In this document: piece by piece, positions 8,688 to 18,576 of the stretch
Layout of the letters: each line of letters opens with the position of its first letter
Position numbering within the stretch: position 1 is the first letter of the stretch
DNA from: Corynebacterium frankenforstense
Lineage (GTDB): Bacteria; Actinomycetota; Actinomycetes; Mycobacteriales; Mycobacteriaceae
Length of the DNA: 47,285 bases
Assembly (NCBI RefSeq): GCF_030211955.1
Contig: NZ_JASODI010000019.1
Span: forward strand, 1-47,285
Direction of reading: 5' to 3'
Translations under genes and position numbers: made by a program
The notes under the pieces: generated by a model
Databases searched by the model: none
Seen by the model: the letters and a program-made list of their open reading frames with translations, nothing else
Told to the model about the DNA's origin: nothing

Positions 8688-9848
8688 TTAGAGCCGGTCG
8701 AGCGCCTGGGCGGCGTCGGCGAGCAGCTGGTCGCGGTCCTCGAGACCGACGGAGATGCGCACCAGGTCGCGCGGCGGGGCGGTCGCGGACCCCTCGGCCG
8801 AGAGGTGCGTCATGGTGGCGGGGTGCTCGAGCAGGCTCTCCACGCCGCCGAGGGACTCGGCCAGACAGATCAGCTCGGTGTTGCGGCAGAACTGCTTGGC
8901 GGCCTCCTCGCCGCCGGCCAGGCGCACCGAGACCATGCCACCGAAGCCGGACATCTGGCGCGCGGCGACCTCGTGGCCCGGGTGCGAGGGAAGGCCCGGG
9001 TAGCGCACCTCGGCGACCTCGTCGCGGGACCGGAGGAACTCGGCGAGTGCCTGCGCGTTGGCGCAGTGGCGGTCCATGCGCACACCGAGGGTCTTGATGC
9101 CGCGGTAGGCCAGGTAGGAGTCGAAGGGGCCGGGGATGGCACCGATGTCGCCCTGGAACTTCAGCACCAGCTCGTCGATCTCGGGGTGCGGGGTGACCAC
9201 GAGCCCGCCGATGACGTCGGAGTGGCCGCCGAGGTACTTCGTGGTCGAGTGGACCACCACGTCGGCACCCAGGCTCAGCGGGCGCTGCAGGTAGGGAGTG
9301 GCGAAGGTGTTGTCCACCACCAGGCGGGCGGGGTGCCCGTCGAGCACCCCGGCGACGGCGGCGATGTCGGTCACCCCGAGCATCGGGTTGGTCGGCGTCT
9401 CGAGCCAGACCACGGCGGTCTCGTCGCGCAGGGCGCCGCGGACCTGGCCGGCGTCGGTGGTGTCGACCACGGAGTAGTTGACGCCCCAGGGCTTGAAGAC
9501 GGTCTCGATGAGACGGTAGGTGCCGCCGTAGACGTCACCGCCGAGGATGATGTGGGCGCCCGGACGGGTCAGCGCGCGCAGCACGGTGTCGGTGGCGGCC
9601 ATGCCGGAGGCGAAGGCGCGCCCCGAGGCCTCTTCGCCGCCCTCGAGGGTGGCCACGACCTTCTCCAGCGCTGCGGTGGTGGGGTTGCCGCAGCGGCCGT
9701 ACTCGTAGCCGCCGCGAAGCGTAGCGATGTCGTCCTGGGCGAAGGTGGTCGAGGTGTAGACGGGCACGTTGACCGCGCCGGTGTGCGAGTCCGGGTGGTA
9801 ACCGGCGTGGATCGCGTCGGTGAAGAAGCCGGGGTACGGGGCGCTCAC
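8688..9848 (-). CDS. metB: Cystathionine gamma-synthase
   Basis: 386 aa, a full-length PLP enzyme of the Cys/Met metabolism family. It condenses an O-acyl-homoserine with cysteine to cystathionine in methionine synthesis (trans-sulfuration). Visible landmarks: YEYGRCGNPTTAALE (cofactor-phosphate region), FASGMAA, LETPTNPMLGV, VDNTFATPYLQRPL and the lysine that holds PLP in HSTTKYLGGHSDVIGG. The C-terminus FGGMVSVRL...LAESLGGVESLLEHPATMTH is the usual substrate-side block. The GTG start at 9848 is preceded by GAAGGAGA, a strong RBS; longer in-frame starts further upstream have no support. A possible McbR operator lies 53-68 nt upstream of the start. Cystathionine gamma-lyase or O-acetylhomoserine sulfhydrylase are related alternatives, but the overall match favours MetB. 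Confidence 0.92.
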   Translation of the reverse strand: MSAPYPGFFTDAIHAGYHPDSHTGAVNVPVYTSTTFAQDDIATLRGGYEYGRCGNPTTAALEKVVATLEGGEEASGRAFASGMAATDTVLRALTRPGAHIILGGDVYGGTYRLIETVFKPWGVNYSVVDTTDAGQVRGALRDETAVVWLETPTNPMLGVTDIAAVAGVLDGHPARLVVDNTFATPYLQRPLSLGADVVVHSTTKYLGGHSDVIGGLVVTPHPEIDELVLKFQGDIGAIPGPFDSYLAYRGIKTLGVRMDRHCANAQALAEFLRSRDEVAEVRYPGLPSHPGHEVAARQMSGFGGMVSVRLAGGEEAAKQFCRNTELICLAESLGGVESLLEHPATMTHLSAEGSATAPPRDLVRISVGLEDRDQLLADAAQALDRL

Positions 9849-9900
9849 GTGGGGTTCTCCTTCGCGTCGGGAAAGGCGGTCCGGGGGTTTCCCGCAACAA

Positions 9901-9916
9901 TAGACCAAGCGGTACA
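9901..9916 (-). promoter_or_regulatory. Candidate McbR-type operator upstream of metB
   Basis: On the plus strand the sequence reads TAGAC-N6-GTACA. The known C. glutamicum McbR (sulfur-metabolism repressor) box is TAGAC-N6-GTCTA, so one half is perfect, the other matches 3 of 5, and the spacing is exact. It sits 53-68 nt upstream of the metB start, where it could overlap a promoter. This is a motif match by eye only. Confidence 0.4.
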
Positions 9917-10047
9917 GGTTTGTCACACGGTCCGGTCCACTCCCCCTGCTCCCCCCGACCCGCACACCCAGGGGCTGCGCGCCGTGCCCACCCCCAGCGC
10001 CGCCCCAGCGGTCGCATCGGGCCGTTTCCGCCACTACGTTGGGGCCA

Positions 10048-11076
10048 ATGAACCCCGATGACCTCGCATTACTCGCAGCTAATTCACCCGAAGGTGTCTC
10101 CGGGATGACCGATTCCGCGGCCACCACCGTGACCTCCTGGTGGGAGAACGATCTCGTCCAGCAGTGGCTCATCGACGTGCCGATCAGCCTCGGCATCACC
10201 CTCGTCGTCGCGATCGTGGCGCACTGGGCGCTGCGCCGCCTCATCGACCGCCTGGCCGAAAGCAACATCGAACGCAAGCCGCGCAAGAAGTCGCACCTGC
10301 TGCCCATCGGCCGGCAGCGCGACGCCGAGCAGCAGCAGGAGCAGACGCTGGCCGAGCGGGCCAAGGAGCGGCGCCGCAAGTCGCGCGTCCGCACGCTGGC
10401 CCAGGTGGGCAAGTCCGCGGTCGGCATCATCATCTGGGTGTGGGCCGCGCTGGCGATCCTGGACAAGCTGGGCGTCAACATCGCCCCGCTGATCGCCTCC
10501 GCCGGTGTCGCCGGCGTCGCCCTCGGCTTCGGCGCGCAGTCCGTGGTCAAGGACTTCCTCGCAGGCATCTTCATGTTGCTCGAGGACCAGTACGGCGTGG
10601 GTGACGTCATCGACGTCGGCGACGGCATCATCGGCGACGTCGAGGACATCTCGCTGCGCCTGACCACGATCCGCGACATGGACGGCACGCTGTGGTACGT
10701 GCGCAACGGCGAGATCCTGCGCGTGGGCAACTTCGCCGACGAGTACGCCATCGCCCGCCTGCAGATCCCGGTCAGCCTCTCCAACGACCCGGACGAGGCG
10801 CGCAAGGTCATCACCGCCGCGGCCGAGGAGGCCTGCGAGGCACCGGAGGTGGCCTCCAAGATCCTGGACAAGCCGAAGATGCAGGGTGTCTCCGCCTTCG
10901 AGATCGACCACATCTCCTACCGCATCTCCGTGACCACGATGCCCGGCGACCAGTGGGACGTGCAGCGTCACGTCCAAGGCCACATCCTGGCGCGGATGCA
11001 CGAGGAGGGCATCGAGGTGCCCTACCCGCACGGCATCGGCATCCAGCACCCCTCGATGGAGGGGGACGAGGCCTAG
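10048..11076 (+). CDS. MscS-family small-conductance mechanosensitive channel
   Basis: 342 aa. A short periplasmic N-terminus leads to a first helix (SLGITLVVAIVAHWALRRLI), then a charged cytoplasmic loop rich in Lys/Arg/Gln (about 70-115). A second helix (AVGIIIWVWAALAILDKLGV) and the pore helix with the diagnostic small-residue pattern IASAGVAGVALGFGAQSVVKDFLAGIFMLLEDQ follow, then the beta domain GDVIDVGDGIIGDVEDISLRLTTIRDMDGTLWYVRNGEI. It releases solutes on hypo-osmotic shock. It is shorter than the C. glutamicum glutamate exporter MscCG and lacks a long C-terminal extension. The ATG lies 7 nt after TACGTT (10035-10040), suggesting a leaderless mRNA; an in-frame ATG three codons upstream is less likely. 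Confidence 0.93.
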   Translation: MNPDDLALLAANSPEGVSGMTDSAATTVTSWWENDLVQQWLIDVPISLGITLVVAIVAHWALRRLIDRLAESNIERKPRKKSHLLPIGRQRDAEQQQEQTLAERAKERRRKSRVRTLAQVGKSAVGIIIWVWAALAILDKLGVNIAPLIASAGVAGVALGFGAQSVVKDFLAGIFMLLEDQYGVGDVIDVGDGIIGDVEDISLRLTTIRDMDGTLWYVRNGEILRVGNFADEYAIARLQIPVSLSNDPDEARKVITAAAEEACEAPEVASKILDKPKMQGVSAFEIDHISYRISVTTMPGDQWDVQRHVQGHILARMHEEGIEVPYPHGIGIQHPSMEGDEA

Positions 11077-11095
11077 GCCCCTCAGACCTCCGTCT

Positions 11096-11114
11096 ATTTC
11101 CGACGTCCCGTCGG
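11096..11114. repeat. Dispersed repeat copy (TTTCCGACGTCCCGTC form)
   Basis: This copy begins 20 nt after the mscS stop and ends just before the terminator stem. Confidence 0.75.
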
Positions 11115-11121
11115 TTCCACA

Positions 11122-11152
11122 CCGCCGCACCCCTTCCGGGTGCGGCGGTTTT
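11122..11152 (+). terminator. Rho-independent terminator of mscS
   Basis: An 11-bp perfect stem CCGCCGCACCC / GGGTGCGGCGG with a 5-nt loop is followed by TTTT. It lies 46 nt after the mscS stop. Confidence 0.9.
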
Positions 11153-11196
11153 CCGTGTGCGGGTGCGCGGCTGGTGCGGTTCCGCCGCGCCGCGGC

Positions 11197-11955
11197 TCAG
11201 AAGAGCGAGAGCCTGGTGGAGCGGTAGACGGTGCCGAAGGGCGCGTCCAGGCGCACCCACCGGCCCAGCTTGGCCACCCGCAGGTGGCGGGGGATATCCG
11301 TGCTCGCGGCGAAGCCGGGGATCAGCCCCAGCGAGGTGCAGGTGAAGATCATCCGCATGGGGATCTCCACCGTCTCCACGCCCTCGGCCGGGGCGGAGTC
11401 ACCGGCCGCGGTGCCCGCTCCCCCGGCCCCCGAGGCGCCGGTGGCCGTCGCGGACTCGCGGCCCTCCGGGTCCGAGCTGACCTCCAGGACCGTCTGGTCG
11501 AGCAGGCTGCGCGGCGGGCCCAGCGGGCCGGAGAACTGCCGGGCCAGCGACTGACCCTTGTCGGCCAGGGTGCGCACCACGTCGACGGGCACCCGGTCGA
11601 TCTCCCTGAAGCCCTGCGCCGGCGGCAGCGCCCCGGGCCACGAGGGGTCACGCGGCGAGCCCAGCGCCAGGTGGCGCGAGCTCGGCTCCGCGGAGTTGTA
11701 GACGACCAGCTCGTCGAGCAGCCGGCGCGCGGAGACGACCGCCCCGTCGCGCGAGGCGGTGCCGCGCACGCGGCGGGAGGCGACCACGTCGAAGGGCGTG
11801 GTCACGAAGACCTCGACGAACTCACCGCGCTGCTGCAGGCGCGCCAGCGCCGTGGCGTCGAGTCCCACGGCGCGGGAGACGAGCGCCTGCAGGCCGGACG
11901 CACCGTCGGAGATCTCGAGGAACTCCTCGGTCCAGCCGCCGTTCGCACCGGTCAA
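11197..11955 (-). CDS. Conserved hypothetical protein
   Basis: 252 aa; not recognised. It has no signal peptide and no clear membrane helix. The N-terminal two thirds look folded (QQRGEFVEVFVTTPFDVVASRRVRG, RRLLDELVVYNSAE). A Ala/Gly/Thr linker at about 175-195 (TATGASGAGGAGTAAGDS) precedes a C-terminal block PMRMIFTCTSLGLIPGFAASTDIPRHLRVAKLGRWVRL. The TTG start at 11955 overlaps the stop of the thioesterase gene (TTGA), so the two are translationally coupled. The position just downstream of the thioesterase and ettA suggests a conserved housekeeping cluster, but no function can be assigned. Confidence 0.7.
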   Translation of the reverse strand: MTGANGGWTEEFLEISDGASGLQALVSRAVGLDATALARLQQRGEFVEVFVTTPFDVVASRRVRGTASRDGAVVSARRLLDELVVYNSAEPSSRHLALGSPRDPSWPGALPPAQGFREIDRVPVDVVRTLADKGQSLARQFSGPLGPPRSLLDQTVLEVSSDPEGRESATATGASGAGGAGTAAGDSAPAEGVETVEIPMRMIFTCTSLGLIPGFAASTDIPRHLRVAKLGRWVRLDAPFGTVYRSTRLSLF

Positions 11956-12446
11956 CGGGCGCCGTCCTCCCGGTCACCGTGGTCGGGGCCCTCGAGTTCG
12001 CCGGCCGGGCCCCTGTCCTCGGAGGACTCCGCGTACTGGGTCAGCACGCCGATCTCCGCGGAGCTGATCGCGCGCGGGCGGGCGGACTCGCGGTCCATGG
12101 CCACCGACACGCAGCGCACCACGGCGGCCACGCGGCCCTCGGGGTCCTTGACCTCCTGGCGGGTGGTCATGGAGGTCGTGCCGATCGCCTCGACCGTGGT
12201 CTCGATGAGGACGCGGTCCTCCTTGTTCGGCAGGATCGGCTTCATGAAGTCGACCTCGAGGTTGCGCAGGAAGAACATCGGGGTCTTCAGCCCGGCGCGC
12301 GGGAACTCCGTGAGCGCGAACTTCACCCTGGCCTCCTGGGCCAGCTCGATGTACTGGGCGTTGTTGAGGTGCCCGTAGCGGTCGAAGTCGTTCCACCGCA
12401 GCGGCACGTAGGTCCGGTGGACGGAGCCCTCGTGGATGGATGCCAT
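11952..12446 (-). CDS. Acyl-CoA thioesterase, hotdog fold (4HBT family)
   Basis: 164 aa. The motif RWNDFDRYGHLNNAQYIELAQEARVKF is the hallmark of YbgC/FcbC-like 4-hydroxybenzoyl-CoA-type thioesterases, with the catalytic Asp in WNDFD and the HLNN loop. The FFLRNLEVDFMKPI strand and the EAIGTTSMTTRQEVKDPEG strand complete the fold. The acidic, Gly-rich last 30 residues are probably disordered. It hydrolyses an acyl-CoA thioester; the substrate is unknown. The ATG at 12446 is preceded by GAGAGGGAAG. It is the upstream partner of the coupled hypothetical gene and lies downstream of ettA. Confidence 0.88.
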   Translation of the reverse strand: MASIHEGSVHRTYVPLRWNDFDRYGHLNNAQYIELAQEARVKFALTEFPRAGLKTPMFFLRNLEVDFMKPILPNKEDRVLIETTVEAIGTTSMTTRQEVKDPEGRVAAVVRCVSVAMDRESARPRAISSAEIGVLTQYAESSEDRGPAGELEGPDHGDREDGAR

Positions 12447-12539
12447 TGTTCTCGCTTCCCTCTCTGATTCGTGCCTTGTGATGCGGTGCCTGCGTAAGTG
12501 CGGTGCCGGCCGGCCGGGCGGGCAGAGACCCGCCGACGC

Positions 12540-14210
<1,671 letters not shown>

Positions 14211-14300
14211 GTTTCCCCTCTGTCGTGGTTATTCGCGTCAGACACTAGAGGGTAACCCTACCAGCAGCGCGGCGCCGGGCCAGGCCGCACCGAGCGGGGC

Positions 14301-14876
14301 TCAGGCGACGTCGGCGGTGGCGAAGGGGACCTCCTCCCCGCCCGGGGCGGTGTCGAAGGTCGCCGGCTCGGAGTCCCCGTCCGGGGCCTGCCCGAACTCG
14401 ACGTTCTGGGGCTTGTAGAGGTCCTCGTCGACGTTCTGGGCGAACAGAGCCTGGTTCTGCGGGTCGCGCTCGTTGGCCCAGCGCTCCACCACGTTGACGC
14501 AGCGGTTGACGCGCGCGAAGTGGCGGTTGAGGTCGTGGGCGACGGCGCGGGCCTTCAGCAGCACGCGCGAGCGGCGCCGATCCTCCTCGGTGGCGCCCTG
14601 CTTGCCCTCCCACTCCTCGGTGACGAGGTAGCCGGTGGCCACGATCGGCGAGCCCTTGTCCAGGCTCACCCGGCAGTTGTAGGCCAGGTCGCCCCAGGCC
14701 TCGACGTCGATGAAGAGCTCGTCGACGCTGCTCCAGCCGGTCTTGGACTTCTCGTCACGCAGGGAGCGGTCGGCGGCGATGCGCATCTTGACCACGAGCG
14801 CGCCGGTCTGGGTGCGCCGCAGCCAGGGCTTACGGGTGAGGTTGCCGGTCAGGGTGACCGGGTGGTTGATGGCCAT
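14301..14876 (-). CDS. ssb: Single-stranded DNA-binding protein (SSB-like)
   Basis: 191 aa. The N-terminal OB fold begins NHPVTLTGNLTRKPWLRRTQTGALVVKMRIAAD and continues with the VDELFIDVEAWGDLAYNCRVSLDKGSPIVATGYL strand block typical of SSB. It binds single-stranded DNA in replication and repair. The C-terminus (GGEEVPFATADVA) contains an EEVPF patch but does not end in the canonical acidic DDxPF tip, so this may be a paralogue of the main replicative SSB rather than the SSB itself. The ATG at 14876 is chosen because GAAAGGA lies 7-13 nt upstream; a longer in-frame start lacks an RBS. Confidence 0.85.
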   Translation of the reverse strand: MAINHPVTLTGNLTRKPWLRRTQTGALVVKMRIAADRSLRDEKSKTGWSSVDELFIDVEAWGDLAYNCRVSLDKGSPIVATGYLVTEEWEGKQGATEEDRRRSRVLLKARAVAHDLNRHFARVNRCVNVVERWANERDPQNQALFAQNVDEDLYKPQNVEFGQAPDGDSEPATFDTAPGGEEVPFATADVA

Positions 14877-15005
14877 GACGGTCCTTTCCCGCGGGAGCGC
14901 GAGGGTGATCGGTGCGCCCCCGGACACTCCCGCGGAATCTCCCCCCGGGGGCTCGCCCCCGATGCTGCCCTGTGACCGCGACCGCCCGCAGCGCCCCGGC
15001 GCGCG

Positions 15006-15034
15006 CCTGTGGACAACCCGACGTCATCCACAGG
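15006..15034. promoter_or_regulatory. Dyad TGTGGA-N13-TCCACA upstream of the ssb-like gene
   Basis: The 8-bp arms CCTGTGGA and TCCACAGG are separated by exactly 13 nt. It lies about 130 nt upstream of the ssb-like start, in the gap after the CopD-CtaG stop. The arms resemble two inverted near-DnaA boxes. The same arm and spacing recur at 47181-47207. Confidence 0.5.
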
Positions 15035-15040
15035 CCGGCC

Positions 15041-17422
15041 TCAGCGCCGCTTGCGCCCGCCGCGCCTCTTGCGCTTGCGCTCCCCGCGCTCGCGGGCCTC
15101 GCCGAACTCCTCGGTGTAGTAGGCGGAGTCCGACATCGGCCAGGGCACGCCCGGGTGCTCGGGGCGCGCGTCGCGGCGGCGCGGGCGGGCGTCCTCGGCC
15201 TCCGCGTCGTCGGCCTCGCTTGCCGACGTCCCGTCGCCCGCCGTCGCGGTCTCCGTCACCGCCGTGTCCGTGGTTGCGCCGTCCTGCGCCTGCGGCGCAG
15301 GCGCCGACGCAGCTCCGGAAGGGGTACCGCCGGCGGGGGCGGACGGGGCGTCGTCAATCTCTGTCGCAGGCTCGGTGTCGTCGTTGAGGCTGGCCAGCCA
15401 CTGGTTGTAGGCGGAGTGCTCGGCGTCGTCGGTGGCCTCGGCGCGCGCCTCGTAGGCCTTCTCCTCGGCCTTGTCGTCGCGCAGCCACTGGTAGAACAGC
15501 GCGCCGAAGACGACGACCAGCGGGAAGGAGCCCGAGGCCCAGGCGATGCCGCCGCCGACCTTCTGGTCGGCGAGCAGGTCCGGCGCCCAGGGCAGCAGCA
15601 GGCCGGCGTAGAAGTCCTCGGCGAGCACCTCGTTGAGCTGCATGAGGTAGACGCCGAAGTAGAGGTGCACCGGCATCGAGAGCATCAGCCAGCCCAGGCG
15701 CAGCAGCACGCTGCCGCGCTTCGGGATCGGGTCCGAGCCGATCATCTCCCAGAAGTAGAGGAAGCCGGAGGTCAAAAAGAGCACGTTCATGATCACGTGC
15801 CCGCCGTGCTCGGCGACCATCACGTCGAAGAGCGGGGTGATGTAGATGATGTAGAATAAGAAGAGGAACTGCAGCGTGTTGACCGCCGGATTGGTGATCC
15901 AGCCCAGCGTGCGGCTGTGGCACAGGGCGAAGGCCCACTCGCGCGGTCCGGGCCGGCCCGGCGCGCCCGGCTCGGCAGCCTGCATGACCAGGGTGAACGG
16001 CGCGCCGAGGACCAGGAAGACCGGCACGACCATAGCCAGGCCCATGTGCACGATCATGTGCACGGAGAACAGCGCCATCATGTTCATGCCCATGCCCGAG
16101 CTCATCATCACGGTCAGGGAGAGGCAGCCGAGCAGGAACCAGAAGGTGCGCACGGCGGGCCAGTCACCGCCGCGGCGGTGCACGCGCACCACGCCGTAGA
16201 TGTAGGCGGCGGCGAGCACCAGGCCGATGGTGCCGAAGAGCATGTCGAAGCGCCACATCGTCCACACGTTCCAGAAGGTGGGCGCCTCGTGCAGGTCGAA
16301 GCCGATCTTGACGGCCATCGGCGAGAGGTTCGGGTCGCGCGGGGGCGGCGGCGGGGTGCGGCCCATGGAGATGGCCACGCCGGTCACGGCGGCCATGACG
16401 GCCACCTCGACGACGGCCACACGGCGGAAGGCGCGCTGGCCCGGGTCAGGTCCGGCGAGCTTGGGCATGGTGACCTGGCGGTGGACGAAGCCGAGGAAGG
16501 CGAGTACGACCACGCCGACGGCCTTGGCGGTGATGATCAGGCCGTAGGTGGTGGTCAGCCAGTCGGAGAAGTCGATGCGCACCGCGGCGTTGACCATACC
16601 CGAGACGGTCATGACGATGATCGAGAACAGCGCGAGCTTCGAGTAGCGCGCCACGGCGGTCTCCGTGTCCGGGCCGAGGCGGCGGCAGTGGGCGATCAGC
16701 GCCATCAGGCCGCCGATCCAGAGCACCAGGAAGATCAGGTGCCACAGATACGAGTTGGTGCCGTAGTCGTGGTTGCCGCCGGCCGCGGAGTGGCCGTCGA
16801 GCCCGTTGGGCACCACGGCGAGCACCGCGAAGACCAGGGCGAGCGGCTGGCTGGACCAGCGGCGGGCGAAGAGGGCGGGCACACCGACGAGGAAGGCCAG
16901 CCCCGCGGTCCACGCCCAGGCCTGCGCGGCGGAGACCTGCTCGAGCGCGGTGGCCCAGGCGGCCGGCTGGAGGACCTGGGAAAACGGGGTGCCGGAGACG
17001 TCGGAGAGCGTCAGCGGCACCATGACCAGGGAGATCACACCCAGCGCCAGCGAGGAGAGCGCGCCGGTGCGCGCGGCGATGTGCCCGTCGACGGTCAGGC
17101 GGGCCTCGAGAATGCGGGAGTTGTCGTTCTCCGGCACGTCCGGGTTGATCAGGAAGGCGGCGGCCAGGTACGAGCCGACGGCGAGCGCGGAGACGATCCA
17201 GGAGGCCGCGCGCAGGAAGGGCAGGCCGACGGTGGTCAGCCGGCCGGGGTCCGGGATGCCGAGTGCCGCCAGGGAGTCGGCGAGCAGCCCCCAGGAGATC
17301 GCCGCGCCGACCACGCCGGCGAAGACGATGAAGGCGAGGTAGAGCGGCCAGGTCGACCGGACGGAGGGGCGCCAGGCCGGGCCGGCCGGGGCCTCACCGT
17401 CCCGAACGAGCGTGTCAGACAT
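15041..17422 (-). CDS. CopD / CtaG fusion: copper-resistance D and cytochrome oxidase assembly domains
   Basis: 793 aa with at least 14 predicted membrane helices. The N-terminal half carries CopD-type segments (HLIFLVLWIGGLMALIAHCRR, ARYSKLALFSIIVMTVSGMVNAAVRI, YGLIITAKAVGVVVLAFLGFVHR). The C-terminal half is CtaG/caa3-like (HMIVHMGLAMVVPVFLVLGAPFTLVMQA, LFDVMVAEHGGHVIMNVLFLTSGFLYFWEMIG, QLNEVLAEDFYAGLLLPWAPDLLADQKVGGGIAWASG). Such fusions occur across Mycobacteriales and probably deliver copper for cytochrome oxidase assembly. The last 110 residues are a disordered Ala/Asp/Thr tail ending in a Lys/Arg cluster. That tail contains an inverted pair of the dispersed repeat (15218-15236 and 15342-15359). 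The ATG lies 7 nt after TAGGGT on the minus strand (17430-17435), a leaderless start. Confidence 0.9.
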   Translation of the reverse strand: MSDTLVRDGEAPAGPAWRPSVRSTWPLYLAFIVFAGVVGAAISWGLLADSLAALGIPDPGRLTTVGLPFLRAASWIVSALAVGSYLAAAFLINPDVPENDNSRILEARLTVDGHIAARTGALSSLALGVISLVMVPLTLSDVSGTPFSQVLQPAAWATALEQVSAAQAWAWTAGLAFLVGVPALFARRWSSQPLALVFAVLAVVPNGLDGHSAAGGNHDYGTNSYLWHLIFLVLWIGGLMALIAHCRRLGPDTETAVARYSKLALFSIIVMTVSGMVNAAVRIDFSDWLTTTYGLIITAKAVGVVVLAFLGFVHRQVTMPKLAGPDPGQRAFRRVAVVEVAVMAAVTGVAISMGRTPPPPPRDPNLSPMAVKIGFDLHEAPTFWNVWTMWRFDMLFGTIGLVLAAAYIYGVVRVHRRGGDWPAVRTFWFLLGCLSLTVMMSSGMGMNMMALFSVHMIVHMGLAMVVPVFLVLGAPFTLVMQAAEPGAPGRPGPREWAFALCHSRTLGWITNPAVNTLQFLFLFYIIYITPLFDVMVAEHGGHVIMNVLFLTSGFLYFWEMIGSDPIPKRGSVLLRLGWLMLSMPVHLYFGVYLMQLNEVLAEDFYAGLLLPWAPDLLADQKVGGGIAWASGSFPLVVVFGALFYQWLRDDKAEEKAYEARAEATDDAEHSAYNQWLASLNDDTEPATEIDDAPSAPAGGTPSGAASAPAPQAQDGATTDTAVTETATAGDGTSASEADDAEAEDARPRRRDARPEHPGVPWPMSDSAYYTEEFGEARERGERKRKRRGGRKRR
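15218..15359. repeat. Inverted pair of the dispersed repeat, inside the CopD-CtaG tail
   Basis: The left end is GCTTGCCGACGTCCCGTCG (15218-15236) and the right end is its inverted relative GACGGGGCGTCGTCAATC (15342-15359). The interior is GC-rich and includes the small palindrome TGCGCCTGCGGCGCA. It encodes EIDDAPSAP to DGTSASE in frame with the host gene. Confidence 0.65.
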
Positions 17423-17503
17423 AGCCACCACCCTACTTCCCCGCCGCCCGGCCACCTCTTGGGGCGCAGGGGGCCGTGCACTAGAGTCACTGCACGTGGG
17501 GAC

Positions 17504-17520
17504 GCTTGCCGACGCCGCGC
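17504..17520. repeat. Dispersed repeat copy (GCTTGCCGACGCCGC form) before tRNA-Arg
   Basis: Intergenic, between the CopD-CtaG start and the tRNA, and followed by an alternating gctgcgacgcgctgcg stretch. Confidence 0.6.
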
Positions 17521-17556
17521 TGCGACGCGCTGCGTCCGACTCACCGTCCCCGCCGC

Positions 17557-17633
17557 GCCCCCATAGCTCAGTGGATTAGAGCATCCGGTTTCTACCCGGC
17601 TGGTCGCGGGTTCGAATCCTGCTGGGGGCACCA
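17557..17633 (+). tRNA. tRNA-Arg (anticodon UCU)
   Basis: The acceptor stem GCCCCCA/TGGGGGC, D arm GCTC/GAGC, anticodon loop TTTCTAC with anticodon TCT, and T arm GCGGG-TTCGAAT-CCTGC are all present, and the CCA end is encoded. The first anticodon-stem pair is a T-C mismatch. It reads AGA codons, which are rare in this GC-rich genome. Confidence 0.95.
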
Positions 17634-17636
17634 CTG

Positions 17637-17683
17637 AAAGCGCTGGTCAACGCATCTTTTCGAGTGTGCGGCCAGCGCTTTTT
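17637..17683 (+). terminator. Terminator after tRNA-Arg
   Basis: The inverted repeat AAAGCGCTGGTC / GGCCAGCGCTTT brackets a 21-22 nt loop and ends in TTTTT. It starts 4 nt after the encoded CCA. Confidence 0.85.
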
Positions 17684-17880
17684 CCCACGTCTGCGGCGGC
17701 GGTGCCCCGAGCGGGGAGTTCCCCGCCCGAGATGCGGGATGTTTTCGCGTCGCGCACAATGGCCCCCACGGGTCGCCCCGGAAAGGGAACCGGAGGCGCC
17801 CCGGACCGGTCTAAGGGGGACGAGGGGAAGAGAGATCCCCGCATCACGACCGGTTGAGAGGCTTCGACAGCGAGGGGGCA

Positions 17881-18576
17881 ATGCCGATGCGACCACCACC
17901 GACCCGACGATTGACGACGCTCGCGACAGTCACCGTCGCGGGTCTGCTCACCGTGGGCTGCGCGGGTTCCGCGGGCCCGGTGCTCGACACCGCCGCCGCG
18001 ATCAAGGGCAGCGACGGTGGTGGGGACAGCGCCGGGACGGAGGCCGCCGACAGCGCGCACGACGGGCCGACGTTGTTCGGCGTCCCCTCGTCGAAGCTGC
18101 CTTTCGAGCCCGGGCAGATCGACATGGCCACGCACCCGGACGAGCAGTTCAATCCCTGCACGGAGATCTCCCCGGAGATCTACCGGCAGGCAGGCATTGA
18201 GCTCAAGATCGAGCCCGACATGGACAAGCTCGCCGGCTACGTCGCGAGCTGTTCGGGGAGCAAGACATCAACTGACGCGTCTCCACACGAACCAGGTGGC
18301 GAGCGATTCCAGATTCTCAGTTCTCGTTCCACCCTGGCTGATCTTCAGAACCAAGGTATTGAGATTTTTGAGATCTCTGAGCAAGATCCGTTCTCGCCCC
18401 ATCTGATCAACGGGACAGCGGACAGGAACGAATGCGCGAGCGGGGTCAACACCAATCGGGGGCGTTGGGAAATCATGTTTATCCCACCTCTGAATACCGG
18501 AAATACCGCGGAGTCCTGTAAGCGTGCGAGGGAAGCACACGAAACGATCACGAAACTCATCGGGGGAAATGCATAA
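17881..18576 (+). CDS. DUF3558-like lipoprotein
   Basis: 231 aa. The signal peptide RRLTTLATVTVAGLLTVGC ends in a lipobox (TVGC). A Ser/Gly/Asp linker leads to the folded domain FNPCTEISPEIYRQAGIELK, the cysteine-anchored opening typical of DUF3558 lipoproteins of Actinobacteria. Further cysteines (ASCSGS, RNECASG, ESCKRARE) could form disulfides. The function of DUF3558 is unknown; family members often sit next to PPE or ESX-associated genes, as here. The ATG at 17881 follows GAGGGGGC; a second ATG two codons later is equally possible. From about 18250 the coding sequence drops from about 70 % to near 50 % GC, unlike its own first half. The stop shares one base with the next ATG (TAATG). Confidence 0.75.
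   Translation: MPMRPPPTRRLTTLATVTVAGLLTVGCAGSAGPVLDTAAAIKGSDGGGDSAGTEAADSAHDGPTLFGVPSSKLPFEPGQIDMATHPDEQFNPCTEISPEIYRQAGIELKIEPDMDKLAGYVASCSGSKTSTDASPHEPGGERFQILSSRSTLADLQNQGIEIFEISEQDPFSPHLINGTADRNECASGVNTNRGRWEIMFIPPLNTGNTAESCKRAREAHETITKLIGGNA

Noticed and set aside
9849..10913. An N-terminal extension of MetB through the divergent mscS gene.
   Set aside because: It is the antisense of MscS; MetB has its normal 386 residues from the GTG at 9848 with a good RBS.
15006..15034. DnaA boxes or a replication origin, because the dyad arms resemble TTATCCACA.
   Set aside because: Only two boxes, each with mismatches, and no dnaA, dnaN, AT-rich unwinding tract or box cluster.
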